A DNA stretch of 64,000 nucleotides from Propylenella binzhouense (GCF_009866965.1 NZ_SPKJ01000002.1:89471-153470); one strand, 5' to 3'. Counted from the stretch's first letter, positions 7,837 to 16,374 are shown. Notes: a model not told the origin generated them from the sequence alone. Numbers and translations: made by a program.

Positions 7837-8712
7837 ATGCAGCTGGTGTTCTTGCTCGAGCAGGTGGTGAACGGTCTCGTCCTCGGCGGCTATTACCTGC
7901 TGATCGCGCTCGGGCTTTCCCTGATCTTCAGCGTCGGCGGCGTGGTGAACCTCGCGCATGGCGCGTTCTACGCGCTCGGGGCCTATGCCTCGGTGGAGAT
8001 CGCCCGACGGCTCGGCTTCGGCGCCGCCGTCATCCTCTCGCCGGCCGCCGTCGGCATTCTCGGCATCCTCTTCGAGCGCTTCATCCTGCGCCGCTTCTAC
8101 GCCGCCGACCCGATCCTGAGCCTGCTCGTCACCTTCGGCCTCGCGATGGTGGCCGAGCAGCTGATCCGGATGGTCTGGGGCAGCGCGCCGCTCCCGGTCT
8201 CGATGCCGGCGAGCCTCAAGGGCTCCGTCCTCGTCGGCGACTTCCTGTTCTCGCGCTACCGCCTGCTGCTCCTGGCGATCGTGGCGCTGGTGGTGGGCGG
8301 GCTCTGGTTCGCGATCCAGAGGACCTCGTTCGGCCGCGTCGTGCGCGCCGGCATCCAGCGGCCCGACATGGTCGCCGCGCTCGGCATCCGGCTGCAGCCC
8401 TACATGACCGCCATCGTGGTCCTCGGCGTCGCCATGGCCGCGCTCGCCGGCGCGCTCTTCGCGCCGATCGCCTCCGTGCATCCGGCGATGGGCGCGGAAA
8501 TCGTCACCGTCGCCTTCGTCGTCGTCGTCATCGGCGGCCTCGGCAGCTTCTGGGGGGTGGTGCTCGCGGCGATGCTGGTCGGCGTGGTGCGCGGCATCAC
8601 GATCCACTTCCTGCCGGCGGCCGGCGAGGCCTCGATGTACGTGCTGATGTTCCTCGTGCTGATGTTCCGCCCGCGCGGTCTGCTCGGCGAGCGGATCGAG
8701 AAGTTCGAATGA
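7837..8712 (+). CDS. livH: Liv-type ABC transporter permease (LivH-like)
   Basis: A 291-residue inner-membrane permease of the LivH type. It begins LVFLLEQVVNGLVLGGYYLL and has the family landmarks LSLIFSVGGVVNLAHGAFYALGAY near residue 40 and FGRVVRAGIQRPDMVAALGI in the cytoplasmic loop that contacts the ATPase. Several hydrophobic membrane spans follow, and it ends RPRGLLGER. The frame is open upstream from 7762, but that part is arginine/proline-rich and overlaps the hairpin, so the ATG at 7837 is chosen. Its TGA overlaps the ATG of the fused LivMGF gene (ATGA). It should pair with the LivM part of the next protein. Confidence 0.9.
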   Translation: MQLVFLLEQVVNGLVLGGYYLLIALGLSLIFSVGGVVNLAHGAFYALGAYASVEIARRLGFGAAVILSPAAVGILGILFERFILRRFYAADPILSLLVTFGLAMVAEQLIRMVWGSAPLPVSMPASLKGSVLVGDFLFSRYRLLLLAIVALVVGGLWFAIQRTSFGRVVRAGIQRPDMVAALGIRLQPYMTAIVVLGVAMAALAGALFAPIASVHPAMGAEIVTVAFVVVVIGGLGSFWGVVLAAMLVGVVRGITIHFLPAAGEASMYVLMFLVLMFRPRGLLGERIEKFE

Positions 8713-11243
8713 TCGCCGCGCTCACCGCGCCGAAGCGCCGGCCGCTCCTGATCGGCGCCGCCGCGCTCGTCGCGCTGCCCTTCGCCATGCATCCGCTCGG
8801 GCTGACGACGAACACCGCGACCATGGTCGTCGCGCTCGCCATCGCGGCGATGGGCCTCAACGTGCTCGTCGGCTATACCGGGCTCACCTCGTTCGGACAC
8901 AGCGCGTGGTTCGGGATCGGCGCCTATGCGGCCGCGATCGCGCAGCGATACCTCTTCCCCGGCGGGCTCCTGCTGCCGATCCTCGCCTCGATGCTCCTCG
9001 TCGCGATCGTCTCGCTCGCGACCGGCGCGCTCATCCTGCGCCGGCGCGGCGTCTATTTCGCGCTCCTGACGCTTGCGCTCGCCGCCCTCTGCTACACGAT
9101 CGCCTTCCGCTGGACCGCCGTCACCGGCGGCGAGGACGGCTTCGGCGGGCTCACGCGGAGCCGGATCGGCCCGATCGACCTCGACGACCCGGCGGCCTAT
9201 TACGTCTTCGTCGCGCTCGTCGCCTTCGCCGTGCTCTACGCCCTGCTGCGGGTGGTCCGCTCGCCGTTCGGCCACGTCCTCGTGGCAATTCGCGAGAACC
9301 AGCTCCGCGCGACCTTCCAGGGCTATCCGGTCGCGCGCTACAAGCTCGGGGCCTTCGTGCTCTCCGCCGTCGTGACCGGGCTCGCCGGCGCGCTCATCGG
9401 CTTCCTCAACTACATCGTCTCCGCCGACGCCACCTCGGTCGGGCTCTCGGGCGAATTCCTCGCCATGGTCGTGATCGGCGGCATGCACACCATGCTCGGG
9501 CCGGCGCTGGGCTCGCTCTTCTACATCCTCTTCCGCGAGCTCTTCTCGATCTGGACGTCCGACTGGCTGTTCTGGTTCGGCCTCATCTTCGTCGGCTTCG
9601 TGCTGTTCTCGCCGGAGGGGCTGGTCGGCATAGGCGGCCGGCTCGCCCGCGCCTGGCGCCCGCCTCCCGAAGGCGCCGCCGCGATGAGCGGGCGCCGGAT
9701 CCGCGCGGGCCTGCCGCTGCCGGACTTCCTGCGTCCGGAGCCCCGCGCCGGGCGCGTGCTCGAGGTCGCCGAGGTCTCCAAGCATTTCGGCGGGATCCGG
9801 GCGGTCTCCGGCGCGAGCCTCACGATCCGGGCCGGCGAGATCCATGCGCTGATCGGGCCGAACGGCGCCGGCAAGACCACGCTCTTCAACATCGTCTCCG
9901 GGCTGTTTTCGCCGGATGCCGGCACCGTTCGCCTCGACGGGCGCGGCATCCACGGGCTGCCGCCCCACGCGGTCAGCCGGCGCGGCCTCGCGCGCTCGTT
10001 CCAGATCACCAACCTCTTCCGGGGCCTCTCGATCTACGAGAACCTGCGGCTCTCGCTGCAGGCCTGCCATCCGGGCCGCTTCAACGCCTGGCGCGACGTC
10101 GATTCCTATCCGGAGATCCATGCGGAGACGGCGGCGCTGGTGCGCTTCCTCGGCCTCGAGGGGATCGAGGGCATTGCCGGGCGCGACCTTTCCTATGGCG
10201 GCCAGCGGCTCGTCGATCTCGGCATCGCGCTCGGGTCGAAGCCGCGCCTCCTCCTCCTCGACGAGCCGCTCGCCGGGCTCGCCGCGGCCGAGCGCGAGCG
10301 CGTCGCCAACCTCGTCCGGGACGTTGCGGCGAGCATCCCGGTGCTGATCGTGGAGCACGACATCGACCGGGTGCTCGGCTTCTCCGACCGCGTCACGGTG
10401 ATGAACCAGGGCGAGGTGCTGCTCGCCGGCACGCCCGAGGAGGTCCGCCGCGACCGGCGCGTGCAGGAGGTCTATACCGGGACCGGCACGCCGCCCGCGG
10501 CCGGGCGCGGCCCGGACCGCGCGGCCGGGGACCGCCTCCTCGCCGTCGCCGGCGTCAACACCTATTACGGCAAGAGCCACATCCTCGACGACGTCCGCCT
10601 CGACGTGCGGGAAGGCGAGATCGTGGCGCTGCTCGGCCGCAACGGCGCCGGCAAGTCGACGCTCCTCAAGACCATCGCCGGGCTGGTGCCGCCCGCCTCC
10701 GGGACGATCATGTTCGAGGGGCGGGACATAGCGGGCCTGCCGGCGCCCGACATAGCGCGGCTCGGGATCGGCTACGTGCCGCAGGGCAGGGGACTCTTCG
10801 CGGGCATGAGCGTCGCCGACAATTTGGCGCTCGGCCGGCTCGCGCGGAAGACCGACGGCAGCGACGGCGTGGTCTGGAGCGAGGAGCGCATCTTCGACTA
10901 TTTCCCGCGGCTGAAGGAGCGCATGAACGTCGCCGCGGACTATCTCTCCGGCGGCGAGCAGCAGATGGTCGCGGTCGCCCGCGCGCTCTCGGGGAACGTG
11001 AAGCTCCTCCTTCTCGACGAGCCGTTCGAGGGGCTCGCGCCGGCCGTGGTGCTCGACCTCTTCCGGGTCTTCGACAGGCTGCGCGGGGAGATCGCGATCG
11101 TGATCGTCGAGCACAATCTCGACCTCGTGCTCGCGCTCGCCGACCGCGTCTTCGCGCTCGAGCGCGGCGCCGCCTTCCACGAAGGGCCCGCCGTCCGGCT
11201 CCTCGAGGATCTCGAATACCGCAAGCAGATCCTCTGGCTCTGA
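8709..11243 (+). CDS. Triple-fusion Liv ABC transporter: permease LivM + ATPase LivG + ATPase LivF
   Basis: A single 844-residue open frame carries three subunits that are normally separate. Residues 1 to about 325 are a LivM permease (NVLVGYTGLTSFGHSAWFGIG; SPFGHVLVAIRENQLRA; ends SPEGLVGIGG). About 345-600 is a LivG ATPase: Walker A GPNGAGKTT near 384, signature LSYGGQRLVDLG near 494, Walker B LLLLDEPLAG near 515. About 610-844 is a LivF ATPase: Walker A GRNGAGKST near 643, signature LSGGEQQMVAVA near 746, Walker B LLLLDEPFEG near 767. No stop interrupts the joins; the linkers are Pro/Gly/Arg-rich. The ATG overlaps the livH stop, so both are made from one message. With LivH it would form a complete importer from only two membrane-complex polypeptides. 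Confidence 0.92.
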   Translation: MIAALTAPKRRPLLIGAAALVALPFAMHPLGLTTNTATMVVALAIAAMGLNVLVGYTGLTSFGHSAWFGIGAYAAAIAQRYLFPGGLLLPILASMLLVAIVSLATGALILRRRGVYFALLTLALAALCYTIAFRWTAVTGGEDGFGGLTRSRIGPIDLDDPAAYYVFVALVAFAVLYALLRVVRSPFGHVLVAIRENQLRATFQGYPVARYKLGAFVLSAVVTGLAGALIGFLNYIVSADATSVGLSGEFLAMVVIGGMHTMLGPALGSLFYILFRELFSIWTSDWLFWFGLIFVGFVLFSPEGLVGIGGRLARAWRPPPEGAAAMSGRRIRAGLPLPDFLRPEPRAGRVLEVAEVSKHFGGIRAVSGASLTIRAGEIHALIGPNGAGKTTLFNIVSGLFSPDAGTVRLDGRGIHGLPPHAVSRRGLARSFQITNLFRGLSIYENLRLSLQACHPGRFNAWRDVDSYPEIHAETAALVRFLGLEGIEGIAGRDLSYGGQRLVDLGIALGSKPRLLLLDEPLAGLAAAERERVANLVRDVAASIPVLIVEHDIDRVLGFSDRVTVMNQGEVLLAGTPEEVRRDRRVQEVYTGTGTPPAAGRGPDRAAGDRLLAVAGVNTYYGKSHILDDVRLDVREGEIVALLGRNGAGKSTLLKTIAGLVPPASGTIMFEGRDIAGLPAPDIARLGIGYVPQGRGLFAGMSVADNLALGRLARKTDGSDGVVWSEERIFDYFPRLKERMNVAADYLSGGEQQMVAVARALSGNVKLLLLDEPFEGLAPAVVLDLFRVFDRLRGEIAIVIVEHNLDLVLALADRVFALERGAAFHEGPAVRLLEDLEYRKQILWL

Positions 11244-11530
11244 GCCGCCCCTTCCGTCAGTTCCTCGGGGTGCCTGCGCCCGCCCGGTGCGCGTCAATCC
11301 CACGCACGAACGCCGCATCGACCGGCTGATCCGCGGCGATCCGCGCGCTGCTCCGCCCGACCAGATGGTCCTGTACCGGGCCTGAGGTCAAACCGGACAG
11401 CAATGGTCGAGCCCCGGGCATGACGACCGAGCAAGCGGCGGGGCGCCGGAACAGGAGCGGGCGGGCGCCGGACCCCGAATCGGCGGCTCTCCGGGCGCCC
11501 GACCGTGGCAGCGCCGGCCGGACGCCCGTG

Positions 11531-11558
11531 TTGACACGCCTAGGGCAACATGCATACT
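11531..11558 (+). promoter_or_regulatory. Candidate sigma-70-type promoter of the catabolic operon
   Basis: TTGACA (11531-11536) matches the -35 consensus exactly. After 16 bases, CATACT (11553-11558) matches the -10 consensus at four of six positions. Transcription would begin near 11565 and run through the ATG at 11632. Confidence 0.5.
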
Positions 11559-11564
11559 CCAATG

Positions 11565-11584
11565 TAAGGAACGAGCGTTTCGTA
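11565..11584 (+). promoter_or_regulatory. Candidate operator over the transcription start
   Basis: Three short elements overlap here: TAAGGAAC (11565-11572), also present at 21259-21266; AACG-AG-CGTT (11570-11579), a palindrome matching AACG-AT-CGTT at 21362-21371; and GTTTCGTA (11577-11584), also at 19121-19128 before the IclR gene. The position just downstream of the promoter fits a repressor site. The IclR protein encoded at 19172 is the natural candidate (inference). Confidence 0.4.
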
Positions 11585-11631
11585 CAAAAGAACACTTGGC
11601 GGCCGAAGGAACCGCCGCGGAAAGGGAGGAC

Positions 11632-13125
11632 ATGTCGAGCTTCGCTCCGGACACCATCGACTGCCCGTCGGGCTCGTTCATCGCCGGCCGCTTCGTGCGG
11701 GGCGGCGGCGACGAGCTTCCGGTCGAGCGCCCGTCGGACGGAGCCGTCCTCGGCATCTTCCGCGAGGCGAGCGAGGCCGACGTCGACGAGGCCGTCCGCT
11801 GCGCCGCCGAGACGCGCCGGGCCGAGCGCTGGGGCTCCGGCGATCCGCGCCGGCGCGGGGCGGTGCTGCGGCGCTGGGCCGAGCTGGTCGAGCGCGACCG
11901 CGAATATCTGGCGCGGCTCGAGGCGCTGTGCTCCAGCCGGCCGGTCACGGAGGCGCGGCAGCGCGACATCCCCGTCGTCGCGGAGCTGCTGCGCTATTAC
12001 GGCGAATGCGCCGACAAGTGCCCCGGCGAGGTCCTCGCCACGTCGCATGACGCTCTCAACATGGTCGAGCACGAGGCCTGGGGCGTGGTCCTGGCGATCT
12101 CGCCGTGGAACGTGCCCGCGCTCCTCGCCGCCGCCAAGGTCGCGCCCGCGCTCGCCGCGGGCAACGCGGTCATCCTGAAGCCGAGCGAACTCACGCCGCT
12201 CTCGATGCTGCGGATCGCGGAACTCGGGGTGGAGGCCGGCCTGCCGCGGGGCCTGTTCAGCGTTCTCGTCGGGCGCGGCCCGACCACCGGCCGCGCCGCC
12301 GTGCGCCATCCGCTCGTCGGCTATGTCAGCTTCACCGGATCGACGGCGACCGGCGCGGCGATCATGTCGGACGCCGCCCATCACGGCATGAAGCCGGTCT
12401 CGATGGAGCTCGGCGGCAAGAGCCCGCAGGTCGTGTTCGCCGACGCGCCCGACCTCGAGAAGGTGGCCGACCTGGTGGCGCTCGGCGTCTCGCGCAATGC
12501 CGGCCAGATCTGCTTCGCCGGCACGCGCCTCATCGTCGAGGAGGCCGTCGCCGAGCGCTTCGTCGGGAAGGTGGTGGAGCGCCTGCGCGGCGTGCGGCCG
12601 GGCCCGACCTGGCGGGAGGAGACCGACCTGCCGCCGATCATCTCCAAGCGGCAGGCCGACCGGATCGAGGCGCTGGTCGAGAGCGGCCGCGCCGGCGGGG
12701 CGAAGGTGGTTGCGGGCGGCGAGCGCTTCGTCCTCGACGGCGGCCAGTACTTCGCGCCGACGGTGATGGCCGAGCTCGGCTCCGACAACCCGGCGCTGCG
12801 CGAGGAGATCTTCGGACCGGTGCTCGGCGTGCAGACCTTCCGCGGGTTCGACGAGGCGATGCGGCTCGCCGACCACCCGGTCTACGGGCTTACCGCCAGC
12901 CTCTACACCCGCGACATCGACAAGGCGATCCACGGCGCGCGCGCAATCGAGGCCGGCACGATCTGGATCAACGGCTACGGCCGCGGCGCCGACCTCGGCA
13001 GCCCGTTCGGCGGGTTCAAGCAATCGGGCTTCGGCAAGGACTTCGGGATTGACGGATTCAAGAAGTACCGGCGGAGCAAGAGCATCAACGTCTTCTTGAC
13101 CGAGGCGGAGAGGGAAGCGGCCTAA
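11632..13125 (+). CDS. Aldehyde dehydrogenase (NAD(P)-dependent)
   Basis: A 497-residue member of the aldehyde dehydrogenase superfamily. It shows the WGVVLAISPWNVPALLA cofactor segment, SFTGSTATGAAI, the general-base glutamate in MELGGKSPQVV, the catalytic cysteine in NAGQICFAGTR, and EEIFGPVLGV near the C-terminus. Such enzymes oxidise an aldehyde or semialdehyde to the acid. The ATG at 11632 follows GGGAGGA and gives a standard length. It is the first gene of the operon and its TAA overlaps the ATG of the Rieske gene by one base. With an ACMSD-like amidohydrolase downstream, a muconate-semialdehyde-type substrate is possible but not shown. Confidence 0.9.
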   Translation: MSSFAPDTIDCPSGSFIAGRFVRGGGDELPVERPSDGAVLGIFREASEADVDEAVRCAAETRRAERWGSGDPRRRGAVLRRWAELVERDREYLARLEALCSSRPVTEARQRDIPVVAELLRYYGECADKCPGEVLATSHDALNMVEHEAWGVVLAISPWNVPALLAAAKVAPALAAGNAVILKPSELTPLSMLRIAELGVEAGLPRGLFSVLVGRGPTTGRAAVRHPLVGYVSFTGSTATGAAIMSDAAHHGMKPVSMELGGKSPQVVFADAPDLEKVADLVALGVSRNAGQICFAGTRLIVEEAVAERFVGKVVERLRGVRPGPTWREETDLPPIISKRQADRIEALVESGRAGGAKVVAGGERFVLDGGQYFAPTVMAELGSDNPALREEIFGPVLGVQTFRGFDEAMRLADHPVYGLTASLYTRDIDKAIHGARAIEAGTIWINGYGRGADLGSPFGGFKQSGFGKDFGIDGFKKYRRSKSINVFLTEAEREAA

Positions 13126-13487
13126 TGCGGTACTACGTGGCGGAAGAGAGCGAGATCGGGGACGGCGAGCGCCGCGTCGTTTCCTGCGACGGCAAGGAGA
13201 TCGGCGTCTTCAGGGTGAAGGGCCGGCTCTTCGCCTGGCACAATCGCTGCGTCCACCAGAACGGCCCGGTCTGCCAGGGACGGATCTACAACCGCGTCGT
13301 GGAGCCGGTCGCCGAGGACGGCACCACCCGCTTCCAGGAATACGACGCTGAAACCTTCCACCTGGTCTGCCCCTGGCACGGCTACGAATACGACATCGAA
13401 ACCGGGCAGCATCCGGGGAACCCGAGGGTGCGGCTGCGGGCGGCGAAGCTCGAGATCGAGGACGGCAGCATCTATGTCTCTGCCTGA
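13125..13487 (+). CDS. Rieske [2Fe-2S] protein, ferredoxin-like, with a long inter-motif insertion
   Basis: A 120-residue one-domain Rieske protein. The cluster ligands are visible as C-V-H (NRCVHQNGP, about residue 42) and C-P-W-H (VCPWHGYEYDIETG, about residue 85). Thirty-seven residues separate the two motifs, against the 15-17 common in dioxygenase-type ferredoxins, so this is a distinct subgroup. It could pass electrons to an oxygenase or act as a small partner protein. It overlaps the aldehyde dehydrogenase by one base and the next gene by 14 bases, so co-translation is likely. No terminal oxygenase large subunit is encoded in the window. Confidence 0.85.
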   Translation: MRYYVAEESEIGDGERRVVSCDGKEIGVFRVKGRLFAWHNRCVHQNGPVCQGRIYNRVVEPVAEDGTTRFQEYDAETFHLVCPWHGYEYDIETGQHPGNPRVRLRAAKLEIEDGSIYVSA

Positions 13488-13824
13488 CCGAAGGCCCGGC
13501 CACGGGGCGAACGACGAATATGCGTGGATCGACCCGACCGCCGAACGCCTGTTCGAGGCGGCCAAGGATCTCCTCGGGCGCGGCGAGGCGGACCGCGTCT
13601 CGGAGACCGCGATCCGCCAGCTGCTGACGGCGGCGATCCGCCTCTACGTCGCCCGCACCGACGGCGAGGAGCGGACCTTCCGCCCGCTGATGGGACAATA
13701 CGACGACGAGGTGACCGCGACCGAGATCGTTTCGGCCTGCTCGGAACTGCTGCGCGCGCTGCGCCTCAGCCCGATGGAGCTCTCGATCTGGTTCCGCCAG
13801 CGCCCCGACGACCAGGGATACTGA
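13474..13824 (+). CDS. Protein of unknown function, 116 residues, in the Rieske/amidohydrolase operon
   Basis: I do not recognise this protein. It has no membrane span and no signal peptide. It is acidic and mostly helical in character, with segments such as ERLFEAAKDLLGRGE, ETAIRQLLTAAIRLYVAR and ACSELLRALRLSPMELSIWF. A conserved-looking tail WFRQRPDDQGY ends it. It overlaps the Rieske gene by 14 bases and lies two bases before the amidohydrolase, so it is firmly part of the operon. A small subunit or assembly factor for one of these neighbours is a reasonable guess, but nothing in the sequence proves it. Confidence 0.75.
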   Translation: MSLPDRRPGHGANDEYAWIDPTAERLFEAAKDLLGRGEADRVSETAIRQLLTAAIRLYVARTDGEERTFRPLMGQYDDEVTATEIVSACSELLRALRLSPMELSIWFRQRPDDQGY

Positions 13825-13826
13825 CC

Positions 13827-15059
13827 ATGGATGCCATCGCCACCAAACCGGCCGAGCTTCTGCCGACGCAGGAAGCCTCCGTCCACACGAACACGCGCGA
13901 GCTGCTGGACCACGCCAACCGCGACGCGAAGCGGCGGGGCCTCGAGGACTGGCTGATCGTCGACATCGACGCGCATCACGTCGAATCGGTGTCGTGGAAC
14001 CAGATCGTCCACTACATCGAGGACCCGGTGCAGCGGGCGGCCGCGCTCGACTATCACAAGAACCGGGTCGGCGCGCCGCCATACGGGCTCTCGGGCGATC
14101 TCGGCCTGCGCTACCAGAGCGTCGGCGGCCGCATCCCGCACCAGGACGACCAGAAGGAGGTCGTGGAGGACAAGTCTGTCCATCGTGACGTGACGCTCAC
14201 GCGGCGCGCCATGGAAGGCCTCGCCGTCGACTACATGGTCGTCTTTCCGACGCCGATGCTGTTCCTTGGGCTGCATCCGCAGACCCGGATGGAGGTGATC
14301 CTCGCGCGCGCCTATACGCGCTGGACGATCGACAACCTCCTGCGCGCCGATCCGCGCATCAAGACCTTCCTCTATCTGCCCTTCAACGAGCCGGACGAAT
14401 GCGTCCGCATGATCGAGGACTTCGCCGACGAGCCCGGCATCATCGGGCTGACGGTGCCGTCGGTGCGGCACAAGCCGGTGCACCACAATGCCTACATGAA
14501 GGTCTACGCGATGGCCGAGGAGCGCGGCCTGCCGGTGGCGTTCCATGCCGGCTACCACTGGCAGGACCAGTCGCTCGCCACCGTCAACCAGTTCCTCGGG
14601 ATGCATGCGCTCGGCTTCGTCTGGTGCAACATGATCCACATGACGAACTGGGTGCTGAACGGCATTCCGGAGCGCTTTCCCGGGCTGAAGAGCCTGTGGG
14701 TGGAAAGCGGGCTCGCCTGGGTGCCGTTCCTGATGCAGCGGCTCGACGACCAGTTCCTGATGCGCCAGTCCGAGGCGCCGCTCCTGAAGCGCCTGCCGAG
14801 CGAGTACATGTCGGAGCACTGCTTCTACACCTCGCAGCCGATGGAGAAGACCCATCCGCGCGCGCTGCAGTCGACCTTCGAGATGATCAAGGCCGAGACG
14901 CAGCTGCTCTACTCGTCCGACTGGCCGCATTTCGACTTCGACACGCCGGGGACGATCGCCGACATCCCCTTCATCGACGAACAGGCGAAGCGGAACATCC
15001 TCGGCCTCAACGCGGCACGCCTGTTCAACCTGCCGACGGAGCCGGTGAAGAGGCTCTGA
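13827..15059 (+). CDS. Amidohydrolase-2 (ACMSD-like) metal-dependent hydrolase/decarboxylase
   Basis: A 410-residue protein of the amidohydrolase family that includes 2-amino-3-carboxymuconate-6-semialdehyde decarboxylase (ACMSD). After a 40-residue lead it has the first metal-site strand LIVDIDAHHVES, then VAFHAGYHWQDQ, MIHMTNWVLNG, and the aspartate loop LLYSSDWPHFDFDTP. The C-terminus NILGLNAARLFNL is the usual end of the family. Members decarboxylate or hydrolyse carboxylated aromatic or muconate compounds. The ATG at 13827 follows the previous stop by two bases. It is longer than the amidohydrolase at 33898 and only distantly similar to it. Confidence 0.85.
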   Translation: MDAIATKPAELLPTQEASVHTNTRELLDHANRDAKRRGLEDWLIVDIDAHHVESVSWNQIVHYIEDPVQRAAALDYHKNRVGAPPYGLSGDLGLRYQSVGGRIPHQDDQKEVVEDKSVHRDVTLTRRAMEGLAVDYMVVFPTPMLFLGLHPQTRMEVILARAYTRWTIDNLLRADPRIKTFLYLPFNEPDECVRMIEDFADEPGIIGLTVPSVRHKPVHHNAYMKVYAMAEERGLPVAFHAGYHWQDQSLATVNQFLGMHALGFVWCNMIHMTNWVLNGIPERFPGLKSLWVESGLAWVPFLMQRLDDQFLMRQSEAPLLKRLPSEYMSEHCFYTSQPMEKTHPRALQSTFEMIKAETQLLYSSDWPHFDFDTPGTIADIPFIDEQAKRNILGLNAARLFNLPTEPVKRL

Positions 15060-15175
15060 GACCCGGCGCCGGCGGCGCGGGACGCGCCCCGCTGCGCCCG
15101 GTTGAGCCAGCCCGATCCCCGAGGCGGGTCGGCGCTGAGGACGGACGTTCGCCTCGTCACAACAGGGAGGAAGAG

Positions 15176-16300
15176 ATGGGACGGATGCAGATCTGTGCGG
15201 CGCTCGCCGCGGCCGGAATCGCCGGGGCGCTTGTCGCCGGCCCGGCGGCGGCGCGGGAGCTGATCTACAGCAGCTACGCGGGGCCGAAGCACGCCGTGAA
15301 CGAGCTGGCGCTGCCGCCCTGGTTCAAGGCGGTCGCGGAGAAGACCGGCGGCGAGGTCGAATGGAAGCTGGTGACGGGCGGCCAGCTCCTCAGCGGGCGC
15401 GACACCGTGGCCGGGGTGGGCGAGGGGATCGCCGATGCCGGGCTGGTCGTGCCGACCTACAACCCGGCCGCGCTGCCGGCGATCGCCACCATCTATTCGA
15501 CGCTGGTGTTCGGCGACGACGTGGTCGCGACGGGCGGCGCGGCGCTCGAGACGCTGCTGCTCGACTGCCCCGCCTGCAAGTCCGAGCTGAAGAAGAACAA
15601 CGCGGTGGCGATCGCCGGCTACGGCGCCACGCCGTTCAAGCTGATGTGCCGCAAGCCGGTCGCCACGCTCGCCGACCTCAAGGGCAAGAAGGTCCGCGTC
15701 TCGGGCTCTGGCGTGCCGATGATGGAGATGGCGGGGGCGACGCCGGTCGCCATGAACCCGGCCGAGGGCACCCCGGCCATGGAGCGCGGCACCATCGACT
15801 GCGTGCTCGGCTCGATCAACTGGATGGATTCCTACGGCTACCGGGACGTCGTCACCGCCATCCTCGACGTGCCGATGGGCATGATGGGTCCGGTGATGAC
15901 CGGCTACATCAACCGCGACACCTGGGACGGCCTCAGCCGTGAGCAGAAGCAGGCGCTCCTCGACGGGGCGCCCGAGCTCGACGCGCGCGGCACGCTCGAC
16001 GCCTATTACGGCGTCGACCAGGAGGTGCTCGAGTCGCTGAAGGGCAGCGACGTGAAGATGTATCCGGGCGGCAAGGATTTCGACGCGATGCTCGAGACGT
16101 TCCGGGCCAAGCTGCGGGAGATCACAATCACCGACATGAAGAAGCTCGGCCTTGCCGATCCGGGCGCGGTGATCGACGCCTACGAGAAGAACCTCGAGAA
16201 GTGGCGCAAGCTCTCCCCCGAGATCGGCCTCGACGTCGACAAGTTCACCGCCGCCCTGAAGCGGGAGATCTACGACAAGATCGACGTCGACGACCTCTGA
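15176..16300 (+). CDS. TRAP transporter solute-binding protein (DctP-like)
   Basis: A 374-residue periplasmic binding protein of the TRAP family. A cleavable signal peptide is visible (hydrophobic run ICAALAAAGIAGALVAG, cut near AAARE). The mature protein has LPPWFKAVAEKTGGEVEWKL, LSGRDTVAGVGEGIADAG, and LADLKGKKVRVSGSG with the ligand-contact region that usually holds an arginine binding a carboxylate. The start follows AGGGAGGAAG. A perfect hairpin after the gene separates it from the permease genes. TRAP systems use the sodium or proton gradient to import organic acids, so the operon's substrate is probably a carboxylate. Confidence 0.92.
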   Translation: MGRMQICAALAAAGIAGALVAGPAAARELIYSSYAGPKHAVNELALPPWFKAVAEKTGGEVEWKLVTGGQLLSGRDTVAGVGEGIADAGLVVPTYNPAALPAIATIYSTLVFGDDVVATGGAALETLLLDCPACKSELKKNNAVAIAGYGATPFKLMCRKPVATLADLKGKKVRVSGSGVPMMEMAGATPVAMNPAEGTPAMERGTIDCVLGSINWMDSYGYRDVVTAILDVPMGMMGPVMTGYINRDTWDGLSREQKQALLDGAPELDARGTLDAYYGVDQEVLESLKGSDVKMYPGGKDFDAMLETFRAKLREITITDMKKLGLADPGAVIDAYEKNLEKWRKLSPEIGLDVDKFTAALKREIYDKIDVDDL

Positions 16301-16309
16301 GCGTCGTCG

Positions 16310-16335
16310 GCCGGGCGGCCCGGACGCCGCCCGGC
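16310..16335 (+). promoter_or_regulatory. Intercistronic hairpin after the TRAP binding-protein gene
   Basis: GCCGGGCGGC-CCGGAC-GCCGCCCGGC is a perfect 10-base stem with a 6-base loop, ten bases after the stop and before the small permease gene. It has no T-run. It sits at the same relative place as the hairpin at 7762-7788 in the Liv operon. Confidence 0.55.
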
Positions 16336-16374
16336 ACCCTGCCTGCCTGACCCCTGCCGGAAATTGAGGGCCAC

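Larger units (their letters stand above)
11244..11631. other. Intergenic region upstream of the catabolic operon
   Basis: The first 280 bases show no convincing gene or hairpin terminator after the transporter. The last 110 bases are less GC-rich and hold a promoter-like pair (11531-11558), symmetric motifs (11565-11584) and a strong ribosome-binding site (GGGAGGA) for the aldehyde dehydrogenase. Confidence 0.6.

Noticed and set aside
8400..11318. A 972-codon open frame on the minus strand opposite the Liv fusion gene.
   Set aside because: Its translation is a low-complexity Arg/Glu/Asp/Ala mix with no domain, while the plus strand has clear ATPase and permease motifs. Long antisense frames are common in GC-rich genes.
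13125..15059. A complete Rieske-type ring-hydroxylating dioxygenase system.
   Set aside because: Only a small Rieske protein is present; no large oxygenase subunit or reductase gene is in the window.
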